DNA from: Cyclobacteriaceae bacterium
Lineage (GTDB): Bacteria > Bacteroidota > Bacteroidia > Cytophagales > Cyclobacteriaceae
NCBI GenBank assembly: GCA_009885605.1
Contig: VFKK01000064.1
Location: 1-48,569 of the forward strand
DNA: 48,569 nt
Reading direction: 5' to 3'
The translations under genes were made by a program, and so were the position numbers. The notes under the pieces are model-generated. The model saw only the letters and a program-made list of their open reading frames with translations. It ran no database searches and was not told where the DNA came from. Positions within the stretch are counted from its first letter, which is position 1. Each line of letters starts with the position of its first letter. Below, piece after piece: positions 40,900 to 48,569 of this stretch.

Positions 40900-41973
40900 T
40901 TATCCATAAACAGTTCCGCCACAAGAGTCTTGCCTCGCTCCTGTCACTGATGCCAATGAGTTATTTTCATTTCTCAATCTCAGAACGCCCAAAAAACCAA
41001 AAACCAAAGCTTCCTTAAACTCGATCAGTTCCGGTGAGGCAACGAATTGAGACCATTTTCCTTGAAGATGATGATTGAGGCGATCGAAAAAGTAGAAATT
41101 GTATGCACCGCCTCCTGTGATGAGAATCGATGGACTTCTGTTGGACTGATTTGACTTGATAACCTCAGATATTTGAAAAGCATAGTGCTCGATCAGCGTA
41201 CAGAGGATGTCTTTTTCAGCAAGTCCGGACTTCGGAATCAGGGGCAAAAATTCCTCTTCTATGTCTTCCCGGCCAAGAGATTTGGGGGCATTATTGGCAT
41301 AAAAAGGAAGCGAATTTAGCAGGCTGAACAGGGAAATGCTAACCGATCCTTCTTTTGCCCAGCTTCCTCCTTTGTCATAAGGCGCTCCAAGGACATTTGC
41401 CTGCTCATTAAGAAGTAAGTTAAAAGGACAACAATCAAATGCAATTCTTTTTCCATCTGAATCCATGCTGATGTTGGCGATGCCTCCCAGATTCACACAA
41501 AAGTCGATCTGAGGAAAAAGCAATTGGTCTCCGATCGGAACTAAAGGTGCGCCTTGTCCTCCCAATTGCACATCCAGCATCCTGAAATCATTGATGACTT
41601 TTAATCCGCATGCCTGGTGAAGCGCCCAGCCATTTCCGATTTGGATACTAAGAGCGTTATTCGGTTGATGGAAAACGGTATGACCGTGCGAGCAAACAGC
41701 AAAAGGAAAAATCTCATTTTCTTTGCAAAAGTCTTTGACTTTTTCTCCCATCCAACGACCAAAATCAACGTCCAGAATTGCCAGATCCAAAGCTGACAAC
41801 AGGTGAGAGTTCATCAGTTTTTCTCCTAAACCCTCCGGAAAAGGTATGGTCATGGAATGTAAAATCTCAAATGTCCAGTGGTCTTGCTTCTCGTAATGGC
41901 AATATGCCAAATCCAGACCATCGCCGGAGGTGCCGGACATGAGTCCGATCATTCTATAACTTGGGTTGCTCAT
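40900..41973 (-). CDS. anmK: Anhydro-N-acetylmuramic acid kinase
   Basis: The 357-residue protein has the AnmK phosphate-binding motif MIGLMSGTSGDGLDLAYC (8-25) and CSHGHTVFHQP. It also has VINDFRMLDVQLGGQGAPLVPIGD, VNLGGIANIS and the late LITGGGAYNFYFFDRL. It phosphorylates and opens 1,6-anhydro-MurNAc released during cell-wall turnover, giving MurNAc-6-phosphate for recycling. Motifs and length are complete. It is divergent from coaX with 102 nt between the starts. No other recycling genes (murQ, nagZ) are nearby. Confidence 0.96.
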   Translation of the reverse strand: MSNPSYRMIGLMSGTSGDGLDLAYCHYEKQDHWTFEILHSMTIPFPEGLGEKLMNSHLLSALDLAILDVDFGRWMGEKVKDFCKENEIFPFAVCSHGHTVFHQPNNALSIQIGNGWALHQACGLKVINDFRMLDVQLGGQGAPLVPIGDQLLFPQIDFCVNLGGIANISMDSDGKRIAFDCCPFNLLLNEQANVLGAPYDKGGSWAKEGSVSISLFSLLNSLPFYANNAPKSLGREDIEEEFLPLIPKSGLAEKDILCTLIEHYAFQISEVIKSNQSNRSPSILITGGGAYNFYFFDRLNHHLQGKWSQFVASPELIEFKEALVFGFLGVLRLRNENNSLASVTGARQDSCGGTVYG

Positions 41974-42075
41974 GGGTTAAAGTATGTTAAGGATCTGTTA
42001 ATCAAAGATAAATTGATAGAGTTGAAAAGCCCCGTTTTTTTTAAATGTCTAATTTGCAATTCTAAAAAAACATTC

Positions 42076-42792
42076 ATGCCAAATCTGGTCATAGACATCG
42101 GAAATACACGAATCAAATCTGCCCTTTTCGAAAAGAAGGAAGTGGTATGGGAGGGTGTTTTTGAGGATTTACAAGAGGCGATCGCTATTTGGACCAATCA
42201 TCATTTCGGTCATTGTTTGGTTAGTTCGGTGCGATGGAGCAAGGAAGAACTGCAGAAGCTATTGCTTTTCGATTTCATTTTCCTGACTTATCAAACTCCA
42301 ATTCCGATTTCGAATTCTTACGGAAGTACGGTTACATTGGGCCAGGACAGGATTGCAGCAGCAATTGGGGGATGGCAATTAGCCGGCAAAGGTCCTGTTT
42401 TGGTCATAGACTTGGGAAGTTGTATTACCTTTGAGTTTGTAAATCAGGACAATGCATACCTGGGCGGAGCAATCAGCCCGGGTCTTGCCATGAGAGCAAA
42501 AGCAATGAATTCCCTCACAGCCCGGCTTCCTTTGGTCGAACTGAAGGAGAAACCAAAAAATCGGATCGGAGACAATACCATCACGTGCATGGAGATCGGA
42601 ATTTGGTATGGTGTTGAGTATGAATTAACAGGTCAAATTCAGGCTTATCAGAAAGAATATCCAGAAATCGTGGTCTTTGTTTGTGGTGGAGACGCTCAAT
42701 CTTTTGTTTCATTGGTAAAAGACCACATATTTGTAGTCCCAAATTTAGTCCTTCATGGACTTAATTGCATTCTAAACCATAATGTTGAGTAA
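42076..42792 (+). CDS. coaX: Type III pantothenate kinase
   Basis: From ATG 42076 the 238-residue protein has the three ATP/pantothenate motifs of CoaX: LVIDIGNTRIKSALFE at the start, LVIDLGSCITFEFVNQ in the middle, and GGAISPGLAMRAKAMNSLTARLP. It phosphorylates pantothenate in the first step of coenzyme A synthesis. A longer frame starting at 41878 runs antisense through anmK and is rejected because VIDIGNT is the known N-terminus of the family. Its last 11 nt overlap the start of the next gene, an outer-membrane protein. Confidence 0.96.
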   Translation: MPNLVIDIGNTRIKSALFEKKEVVWEGVFEDLQEAIAIWTNHHFGHCLVSSVRWSKEELQKLLLFDFIFLTYQTPIPISNSYGSTVTLGQDRIAAAIGGWQLAGKGPVLVIDLGSCITFEFVNQDNAYLGGAISPGLAMRAKAMNSLTARLPLVELKEKPKNRIGDNTITCMEIGIWYGVEYELTGQIQAYQKEYPEIVVFVCGGDAQSFVSLVKDHIFVVPNLVLHGLNCILNHNVE

Positions 42793-44065
42793 GATCAAAT
42801 TGAAATTGCTGGGTGTACTTTGCACCTTTTTCTTGTTTTCTGAGGCATTTGCCCAGTCCAGTTCGTCTACCTACAGTGCTTTGGGAATCGGTGAATTCAA
42901 TTATTCCGGACTTACCCAAAATCAGGGAATGGGCGGTCTTGGGATAAGTTTTGGCACAGGATGGAATGCCAATGTGGTCAATCCTGCCTTGACAACCCGA
43001 AATACGATTTTCAATTTTCAGGCTGCACTTAATTACAAAAAAATTAATGCTGACAACGGACAGCAAAATTCGGATGTGGATGGTGGAGGACTCTCGTACA
43101 TCGCATTTTCCCTACCGGTCAAATCTGGTAAGATTACAGCCGGAATGGGTTTGAACCAGATAACGAGTGTAAATTATCGACTAATCATCGCGAGTTTGGT
43201 TAATAATGCTGAACTGCAAGCTTTCAATTCAATCAAAGGAGACGGTGGTATTTCCGAAGCCTATTTGAATTTTGGTGTTCTGGCTGCAAAAAACCTGAGT
43301 TTTGGTGTTCAAGGCTCTTATTTGTTTGGTTCAACAATTCGAACAAATCGACTTTCGCTGTTTGATGACAATAGCAATTCTGTGGGAACTGTCTCTGAAT
43401 ATTATGAAAGATTAACGGTAAGTGATATCGGTTTGAAATTTGGAGCTCACTACTTTTTCAAGATTGGTGAGAAAAGCAACCTGCATTTAGGAGCCATTTA
43501 TCAGAATTTAGGAGATGTTAATGGAAAAGCTTTTGCTAAACTGGCTGCATTTGGCCAAGCTAGCGATCCCGATTCGGATGGAGATCTGATTGCCAACAAT
43601 GAAAAAGGAAGTGTTTATATCCCAAATCGATACGGATTTGGATTGTCATATGAAAAAATAAATAAATTTGTTGTCGGACTGGAAGGTCAGTATCAGGATT
43701 TCACCCAATACAGATCCTTTCTGGATGATCCACTTCAGTTAAAAGAAGTTATAAAAGTTGGTTTGGGTTTTCAGATTGTACCGGATTACTTGGCTATAGA
43801 TAGCCCCCTAAAACGCACTACGTATCGTTTTGGAGTGGAATATCAGCAGACACCCTATTACCTGAATCAAACCAACATTAATGACATTGGCATTAACTTT
43901 GGAACATCCTTTCCAGTAAACCAACTTTCGCTTGTGAATTTTGCAGTTAAAGTCGGACAAAGAGGAACCACGGAAAATGGGCTGATTAAAGAAAGTTATG
44001 TGAACTTCACCTTCGGGCTTTCACTTAATGACAATAGTTGGTTCTACAAAAGAGTATTTGAATAA
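42782..44065 (+). CDS. Outer-membrane beta-barrel protein, FadL/PorV-like, unknown function
   Basis: The 427-residue protein has a signal peptide (LGVLCTFFLFSEAFA, cleaved before QSSS) and a body of alternating short beta strands rich in Gly, Asn and aromatic residues (for example YGFGLSYEKINKFVVGLEGQ and FGVEYQQTPYYLNQ). It ends in an aromatic-rich strand. The N-terminal stretch SALGIGEFNYSGLTQNQGMGGLGISF resembles the plug region of OMPP1/FadL- and PorV-type barrels in Bacteroidota. It probably forms a barrel in the outer membrane; cargo unknown. The gene overlaps coaX by 11 nt and is followed by the TPR gene after 85 nt. Confidence 0.75.
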   Translation: MLSKIKLKLLGVLCTFFLFSEAFAQSSSSTYSALGIGEFNYSGLTQNQGMGGLGISFGTGWNANVVNPALTTRNTIFNFQAALNYKKINADNGQQNSDVDGGGLSYIAFSLPVKSGKITAGMGLNQITSVNYRLIIASLVNNAELQAFNSIKGDGGISEAYLNFGVLAAKNLSFGVQGSYLFGSTIRTNRLSLFDDNSNSVGTVSEYYERLTVSDIGLKFGAHYFFKIGEKSNLHLGAIYQNLGDVNGKAFAKLAAFGQASDPDSDGDLIANNEKGSVYIPNRYGFGLSYEKINKFVVGLEGQYQDFTQYRSFLDDPLQLKEVIKVGLGFQIVPDYLAIDSPLKRTTYRFGVEYQQTPYYLNQTNINDIGINFGTSFPVNQLSLVNFAVKVGQRGTTENGLIKESYVNFTFGLSLNDNSWFYKRVFE

Positions 44066-44150
44066 AGCTAAACCATTACAGGAGATTGAGGTGAGCTAAT
44101 GGATGCTTCATCAAGATTGAATGTCACCGAATCAAACCAATTAAAAAGAC

Positions 44151-45452
44151 ATGAAAATTAAATCAACCCTTCTTACTCTCTCAGCTTTGCTCCTGGCTGG
44201 TATGGCTCAGGCTCAAGATGGATGGAAATGGCCTGCAGATGCTGCTCAGGAAGCGAAAGCTAGAGAGCTAAATGCGGCTTACACTGACTACATGAAGTCA
44301 GAACAATTTGTGGATGCTTCCAAGCCTCTTTATTGGTTATTGGTAAATACGCCTGAATTGAATGAGTCACTTTACATCAATGGTGTGACTATTTACAAAG
44401 GAGCCGCAGATGCCACTACTGATGCTGCGCAAAAAGCGGTTTATCAGGATTCGGTTATCACCATTTATTCAAAAAGAGGTGATCTTTATAAGAATGAAGC
44501 CAAATGGATTGAAAACAAAGCCTACTACGGCTACCAGTTTTATAAAGCAGATAAAGAAAAATTAAAGATACCAATTGTAGATTTTGAGAAAGCTCAGGAA
44601 TTGAATGGGGCGATCTCTCCAGGCTTGACAGCGGCTTATTTTGACTTGATCAGAAGGAATTACCTGATGAACAAGGCTTATCAACCTGAACAAGTATTGG
44701 CTATTTATGATAAAATCACTGCTCAGTTAGACAAAGCAGCGGCTGATGGCAAGGATGTAACCAGCCCTAAAGGCCAGGTTGAGCAGTTGCTGGTTGCTAT
44801 GGAATTGATTGATTGTGATTTCATCGAAAACACAATGGGACCAAAACTGGCTGCAGATCCTACTAATGAGGTTTTAGCCAACCAAATCTTCAAGTATTCT
44901 GTCCAGTACAAATGCTATTCTTCAAATTCATTCCTTGCAGCATTGGAGGTAATAGATACCAAGAACCCAACTTTCTCAACTTCTCAGGTAAGAGCCATGA
45001 GATATCTACAGGAAGGTGCCTATGATAAAGCTTTGCCGGTTTTGGAGAAAGCATTAACTCTTGCTGAAAATGACGCTCAGAAATCTGAAGTTCATTTGGA
45101 GTTGGCAAAAATCCATGGTAGCCAAGGCAGAAAGTCTCAGGCAAGAACTTCTGCAAGAGAAGCAGTTGCACTTGATGAGTCAAAAACCGGAGATGCATAT
45201 GCATTGATTGGTAATCTTTATATAAATTCTGCAAATGATTGCAGAGGTGGCGAGAGCCGTGCAAAAGACTACTCAATCTACATCGCTGCCTACAACGCTT
45301 ACCAAAGAGCCGGTGATTCCAAAGGAATGGCAAATGCTCGTGCAAGATTCCCATCCAAGGAAGAATTGTTTACAGAAGGTCTTGCGGTTGGTTCTTCCAT
45401 CAATACCGGATGTTGGGTAGGTGAGACTGTAACCCTTGCTACAAGAGATTAA
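44151..45452 (+). CDS. Exported tetratricopeptide-repeat protein
   Basis: The 433-residue protein has a signal peptide (MKIKSTLLTLSALLLAGMAQA) and helical repeats; the clearest TPR units are in the C-terminal half (YDKALPVLEKALTLAENDAQKSEVHLELAKIHGSQGRKSQA). The N-terminal part (ADAAQEAKARELNAAYTDYMKSEQFVDASKPLYWLL) fits a group of Bacteroidota periplasmic TPR proteins. Function is unknown. Its place between an outer-membrane protein and lptC suggests envelope assembly. A long perfect hairpin follows the stop. Confidence 0.8.
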   Translation: MKIKSTLLTLSALLLAGMAQAQDGWKWPADAAQEAKARELNAAYTDYMKSEQFVDASKPLYWLLVNTPELNESLYINGVTIYKGAADATTDAAQKAVYQDSVITIYSKRGDLYKNEAKWIENKAYYGYQFYKADKEKLKIPIVDFEKAQELNGAISPGLTAAYFDLIRRNYLMNKAYQPEQVLAIYDKITAQLDKAAADGKDVTSPKGQVEQLLVAMELIDCDFIENTMGPKLAADPTNEVLANQIFKYSVQYKCYSSNSFLAALEVIDTKNPTFSTSQVRAMRYLQEGAYDKALPVLEKALTLAENDAQKSEVHLELAKIHGSQGRKSQARTSAREAVALDESKTGDAYALIGNLYINSANDCRGGESRAKDYSIYIAAYNAYQRAGDSKGMANARARFPSKEELFTEGLAVGSSINTGCWVGETVTLATRD

Positions 45453-45463
45453 TAAATATTTTG

Positions 45464-45501
45464 AATGAATAAAGGCAGTCCCAGGACTGCCTTTATTCAT
45501 T
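45464..45501 (+). terminator. Terminator hairpin, 18-bp perfect stem
   Basis: 45464-45481 pairs perfectly with 45484-45501 around a 2-nt loop. The T-rich part lies within the stem and there is only TTAT after it, so termination is probable but not textbook. It separates the TPR gene from lptC. Confidence 0.75.
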
Positions 45502-45525
45502 TATAGCCCTTCGATTAAAATCAAG

Positions 45526-45533
45526 TATCTTTG
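45526..45533 (+). promoter_or_regulatory. -7 box (TATCTTTG) of lptC, 4 nt from the start codon
   Basis: An exact TAnnTTTG match lies 4 nt (AAAA) before the GTG at 45538, just after the preceding terminator. It supports GTG as the true start and predicts a leaderless transcript. Confidence 0.6.
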
Positions 45534-45537
45534 AAAA

Positions 45538-46080
45538 GTGAATAAGGTTGCAGGATTCTTTTTTTTTATTTTCAGTTTAGCCGTTCTCTCTTGTAGGGAA
45601 GATGTGGATACCACCGCACTTAAAGTTTACGATGGCCCAGTAAATAGCGCCATAAATATTCATTTGGTTCATAGCGATTCAGCGGTGGTGAGATCAGAAA
45701 TAAGGGCTCCTAAGCAACTTGAATTTTCGAACGGCAACATCGAGTTTCCGGAAGGAATAGATATCCAAATTTTTGAAGTGGATGGGACGCTGAGTACAAC
45801 AATGACGGCAGACAAAGGATATTTTCTCAAAACAGAAAACATCTACAAGGGAATCGGGAACGTACAGGTTAAAAACTTATTGAAAGATCAGCGACTGCAG
45901 TCAGAAGAGTTGTATTGGAATCCCACCGATAAGAAAATTTACACCGAGACTTTTGTGACTATTCAGGAAAGACAAACTCTCTTTAATGGTACTGGCATGG
46001 AAGCCGATCAGAGTTTCAGCAAATACAAGCTTAAGAAAGTAAGAGATAGTCGAACCGTATTGCCAGGGGAAGGAATATGA
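45538..46080 (+). CDS. lptC: LPS-export protein LptC, lipoprotein-like form
   Basis: The 180-residue product begins MNKVAGFFFFIFSLAVLSC, a lipoprotein-like signal with Cys19, and continues as a beta-jellyroll with the LptC pattern: SEIRAPKQLEFSNGNIEFPEGIDIQIF, TADKGYFLKTENIYKGIGNVQVKN and SEELYWNPTDKKIYTETFVTI. LptC joins the LptBFG ABC transporter to the periplasmic bridge that carries lipopolysaccharide to the outer membrane. The start is GTG; no ATG lies near, and the -7 box placed 4 nt before it supports this choice. A lipoprotein-type anchor in place of the E. coli membrane helix appears usual in Bacteroidota. Other lpt genes are absent from the window. Confidence 0.85.
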   Translation: MNKVAGFFFFIFSLAVLSCREDVDTTALKVYDGPVNSAINIHLVHSDSAVVRSEIRAPKQLEFSNGNIEFPEGIDIQIFEVDGTLSTTMTADKGYFLKTENIYKGIGNVQVKNLLKDQRLQSEELYWNPTDKKIYTETFVTIQERQTLFNGTGMEADQSFSKYKLKKVRDSRTVLPGEGI

Positions 46081-46164
46081 AAGGGATAACTCAGATGATT
46101 GTTTTGTTTGAGATAATCAGAGATAGAGAATTTTCTGTGGGAAAAGAAATCAAAATTAAATCCG

Positions 46165-46374
46165 ATGAAACTACCTGACGCACTTTTGTTGTCCCTTTCT
46201 TTAGCATTGATTATTGTTGGAATACACCAATCGCTGACTGCCGGAATTGGTGCTTCCTATCCGATTTTTATGTTCGCAGTCGCTTTGCTATTTTGGTTTC
46301 AATATCGAAGAATACAGCATCCCGCAGAACCAATTTCACCTCAGAAAAAAACTAAACCTGGCAAAAAGCGCTAA
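46165..46374 (+). CDS. Hypothetical two-TM small membrane protein
   Basis: A 69-residue protein with two hydrophobic segments (LLLSLSLALIIVGIHQSL and YPIFMFAVALLFWFQY) and a basic tail (KKTKPGKKR). No family is recognised. It lies 84 nt after lptC and 2 nt before the CNNM-family gene on the same strand, so it is probably co-transcribed with the latter. Small membrane proteins at this place are often seen between lptC and the CNNM gene in Bacteroidota, as far as I recall. Confidence 0.65.
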   Translation: MKLPDALLLSLSLALIIVGIHQSLTAGIGASYPIFMFAVALLFWFQYRRIQHPAEPISPQKKTKPGKKR

Positions 46375-46376
46375 AA

Positions 46377-47657
46377 ATGGAAGTTTCTTACTTGATTATA
46401 GTCTTGATTTCCCTGATGTTTTCCGCTTTTTTTTCCGGAATAGAAATCGCCTATATATCTTCCAACAAGTTGCAGATAGAGCTTCAAAACAAGCAAGGAG
46501 ATATGAGGGGGAAGATATTGAGCGGGTTTGTCCAAAGTCCGGGTCAATTCATCGGGACCACGCTTCTTGGTAATACGATCTGCCTGGTTTTATACGGTAC
46601 TTTCATGGCGTTTTTACTTGAAGTGCCTCTACGAATGTGGCTTCCGGAGAGTATAAATAACGAAGCAGTCATCCTGCTAACACAGACAGTAATCTCCACT
46701 ATAATCGTTTTGATTACGGGTGAATTTTTACCAAAAAGCTTTTTCATGTTGAATCCAAACAGCATGTTAAATTTCTTTGCGATACCATTTCTGGCCATTT
46801 ACTTTTTGATGTACCCGATAGTGTGGGCTGTAGTTGGTCTTTCCCGGTTTTTCATTACCAAAGTTCTAAGACTTTCGTACAGTGAAGACAAGCCTGTTTT
46901 CACCGTCACCGACCTCAATAGCTTCATCCAAAATCACATGAACAAAGGCAGGGCGGAAGGGAAAGTTGATATTGACGCCAAGATTTTTGAAAATGCTGTG
47001 GAGTTCAAAACCGTCCGAATCAGGGAGTGCATGGTGCCGAGGACTGATTTAGTCGCAGTAGATGTGAATGATACCATTCAGGATCTAAAGGCGATTTTTG
47101 AGGAAAGCGGACATTCCAAAGTCATCGTTTATCGGGATTCAATAGACGAGGTGATTGGATATTGTCATCATTTGGAATTGTTTAAAAAACCCAAAACCAT
47201 TGATGAAATTCTTACTCCGATCATTATTGCCCCGGAATCTGCTCTTGCAAATGAAGTTTTGATACAATTTATCCAGGAGCGAAAAAGTCTAGCTCTTGTG
47301 GTTGATGAATTTGGAGGGACCAGTGGAATTGTTTCGATGGAAGATATTATTGAAGAAATTTTCGGAGAAATCGACGATGAATATGACAACGACGATTTGA
47401 TCGAGCAAAAAACCGGCGATCAGGAATACTTGTTAAGTGCCCGCCACGAAATCGATTATTTAAATGATAAATACGGGTGGGAATTGCCCTATGGAGACTT
47501 TGAGACACTATCCGGGCTGATTCTTTCCTTGGCAGAAAACCTCCCCAGGAAGGGAGAGTCCGTCACTTTTGGCCCGTACACTTTCACAATTGTTACCAAA
47601 CAAGATCACCGAATAGATTCAGTTAAGCTGAAAATCAGCACTTCCGGGATTTTTTAG
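46377..47657 (+). CDS. CNNM/CorB-family membrane protein (hemolysin-like)
   Basis: The 426-residue protein has three parts. A DUF21/CNNM membrane domain (1-about 180, four hydrophobic segments; FSAFFSGIEIAYISSNKLQIE at the start) is followed by a CBS-domain pair (about 205-325; VRIRECMVPRTDLVAVDVNDTI, then SLALVVDEFGGTSGIVSMEDIIEEIFGEI). A C-terminal CorC_HlyC domain (about 340-426) ends it. Homologs transport or regulate Mg2+ and possibly other divalent ions; the name hemolysin is historical. It follows a two-TM protein by 2 nt. Some Bacteroidota members of this family are called GldE in gliding motility, but no gld genes are near, so I do not use that name. Confidence 0.9.
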   Translation: MEVSYLIIVLISLMFSAFFSGIEIAYISSNKLQIELQNKQGDMRGKILSGFVQSPGQFIGTTLLGNTICLVLYGTFMAFLLEVPLRMWLPESINNEAVILLTQTVISTIIVLITGEFLPKSFFMLNPNSMLNFFAIPFLAIYFLMYPIVWAVVGLSRFFITKVLRLSYSEDKPVFTVTDLNSFIQNHMNKGRAEGKVDIDAKIFENAVEFKTVRIRECMVPRTDLVAVDVNDTIQDLKAIFEESGHSKVIVYRDSIDEVIGYCHHLELFKKPKTIDEILTPIIIAPESALANEVLIQFIQERKSLALVVDEFGGTSGIVSMEDIIEEIFGEIDDEYDNDDLIEQKTGDQEYLLSARHEIDYLNDKYGWELPYGDFETLSGLILSLAENLPRKGESVTFGPYTFTIVTKQDHRIDSVKLKISTSGIF

Positions 47658-47681
47658 ATAAGGCTTTCATTTAGATTAAAT

Positions 47682-47712
47682 TTTGAATTTCGTTACTAAT
47701 GCTATTATTTTG
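47682..47712 (+). promoter_or_regulatory. Probable promoter of the PPIase gene
   Basis: TTTG at 47682-47685 and TATTATTTTG at 47703-47712 resemble the -33 and -7 elements of Bacteroidota promoters at suitable spacing, with the -7 box one base off in internal spacing. The predicted leader is about 25 nt before ATG 47742. Confidence 0.45.
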
Positions 47713-47741
47713 CGACACTCAAAAAAAGCGTAGTATCAAAA

Positions 47742-48569
47742 ATGGCGTTAATTAAACAAATTAGACAGAGAACGGGTCTCGCTATCGGCGTAATTGCCGG
47801 CGGGTTAATTCTATTCCTATTGGGTGGAGATTTGCTTAGTCCTAGCTCCAACCTGCTCAGCTCAAATCAAAACATCGTAGGCGAAATCGCAGGAGAGGAA
47901 ATCTCTTACGAGGAATATGTAGCCAAAATTGAAGAAGTTAAGGCAAGCTATCAGCAACGAACCGGACGTGTCCCTTCAGAAGTTGAGATGTTCACAGTAA
48001 GAGAGCAAGCTTGGCAAACTATGATTGTGGAGCGCGTATTCAACGAAGAGTATGAAAAACTCGGCCTTACTGTTTCAGATGCTGAACTGGTTGATATGGT
48101 TCAGGGAAAGAATATCGTTGCCGAATTGCGTCAGCAACTTGTTAATCCGCAGACAGGTGAATTTGACAAAAACCAACTGGTTACATTCCTTCAGTCACTT
48201 GAGACAGCAGAGCCTGCACAGCAAGCTTTCTGGGCACAGCAAGAGAAACTTTTTGCGGATTCCAGGTTGAGAATCAAATATGACAATCTCATGGCTACGG
48301 CAGAGTATGCTACTTCTGCCGAAGCCAAATTAGAATACAAAGCAGCAAATTCACTAGCTGACGCTTCAATCCTTTTTATTCCTTATACTGCTATCAATGA
48401 TTCTGATGTCACATTGGATGAAAGTGAATTGAATGCGTATTTGAAAAAAAATCAATCCAAGTTCAAAACAGGAAACACTGCTAATCTGGAGTACATCAGT
48501 TTCAGTATTCTTCCCAGTGGAATTGATTCTGCAGATGTTATCACCAGAATTAATCAGTTAACTGAGGAA
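47742..48569 (+). CDS. PpiD/SurA-like peptidyl-prolyl isomerase, N-terminal part (runs off the window)
   Basis: From ATG 47742 the frame stays open to the window end, giving 276 residues. An N-terminal membrane anchor (GLAIGVIAGGLILFLLGGDLL) is followed by the SurA_N-like chaperone region: NIVGEIAGEEISYEEYVAKIEEVKASYQQRTGR, then VREQAWQTMIVERVFNEEYEKLGLTVSDAELVDMVQG. The arrangement is that of PpiD, an inner-membrane-anchored periplasmic chaperone with later parvulin domains, which would lie outside the window. It helps outer-membrane proteins fold. It follows the CNNM gene by 84 nt and has its own probable promoter. Confidence 0.88.
   Translation, partial: MALIKQIRQRTGLAIGVIAGGLILFLLGGDLLSPSSNLLSSNQNIVGEIAGEEISYEEYVAKIEEVKASYQQRTGRVPSEVEMFTVREQAWQTMIVERVFNEEYEKLGLTVSDAELVDMVQGKNIVAELRQQLVNPQTGEFDKNQLVTFLQSLETAEPAQQAFWAQQEKLFADSRLRIKYDNLMATAEYATSAEAKLEYKAANSLADASILFIPYTAINDSDVTLDESELNAYLKKNQSKFKTGNTANLEYISFSILPSGIDSADVITRINQLTEE

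Noticed and set aside
41878..42075. A longer coaX start
   Set aside because: The extension runs antisense through the anmK start and would precede the family N-terminus VIDIGNT by more than 65 residues.
1..48569. CRISPR arrays, rRNA, tRNA, transposases, integrases, prophage genes
   Set aside because: No regular short repeats with spacers, no RNA-gene signatures and no DDE or tyrosine-recombinase motifs were recognised on either strand.

Overview
The window comes from a Bacteroidota chromosome, most likely a member of the Cytophagales (Cyclobacteriaceae, Algoriphagus-like). The placement is inferred from gene content and signals. The window has TAnnTTTG -7 promoter boxes in place of sigma70 promoters, almost no Shine-Dalgarno sequences, many lipoproteins with a Cys lipobox, a type I sulfatase, DUF4783 next to nadC, and a coaX / outer-membrane protein / TPR / lptC / CNNM / PPIase cluster. 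No rRNA, tRNA, CRISPR array, transposase or integrase was recognised.

Layout. 1-2.6 kb (minus): a translationally coupled run of DMT-family membrane protein, lipoprotein sulfatase and the start of a PLP decarboxylase that leaves the window. 2.66-5.3 kb (minus): a small membrane protein and a glycosyltransferase/FAD-oxidoreductase pair, separated by a decayed copy of the radA 3' end. 5.6-9.9 kb (minus): radA and polA (DNA repair). 10-16.2 kb: small secreted protein, amidase, then gpmI plus a lipoprotein (minus) back to back with DUF4783-nadC (plus). 16.2-18.6 kb (minus): corA, queG and a small membrane protein. 18.6-21.2 kb (plus): VWA protein plus MoxR-type AAA ATPase. 21.3-21.8 kb: an AT-rich RelE/ParE-type toxin-antitoxin pair. 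21.8-28.8 kb: DUF1304, an RsmF-like rRNA methylase, an M1 peptidase, a cytochrome c/sugar dehydrogenase fusion and hflX. 29.2-35.8 kb (plus): CpsB-type phosphatase, epimerase, TPR protein, phosphosulfolactate synthase (comA), a DUF368 polyprenyl-phosphate transporter, aroE and tag. 35.9-40.8 kb (minus): two nhaD antiporters, each preceded by a gdh sequence, one intact and one a relic. 40.9-42.1 kb: anmK and coaX, divergent. 42.8-48.6 kb (plus): envelope-biogenesis genes ending in a truncated PpiD/SurA-like gene.

The most unusual structure is the repeated occurrence of broken gene 3' ends. A relic of the radA tail (3006-3155), and perhaps a second shorter one (2656-2680), lies downstream of intact radA, as if modules had been inserted at the radA 3' end. 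A relic of the gdh 3' end (37497-about 37765) lies between two nhaD paralogs and records a tandem duplication of a gdh-nhaD unit. A second pattern is that several genes (gpmI, nadC, lptC, probably rsmF and the DUF368 gene) have a TAnnTTTG box placed 4-6 nt before the start codon, which predicts leaderless or nearly leaderless mRNAs.

Most other genes are ordinary housekeeping genes. All family assignments rest on motifs read by eye; no database search was run.
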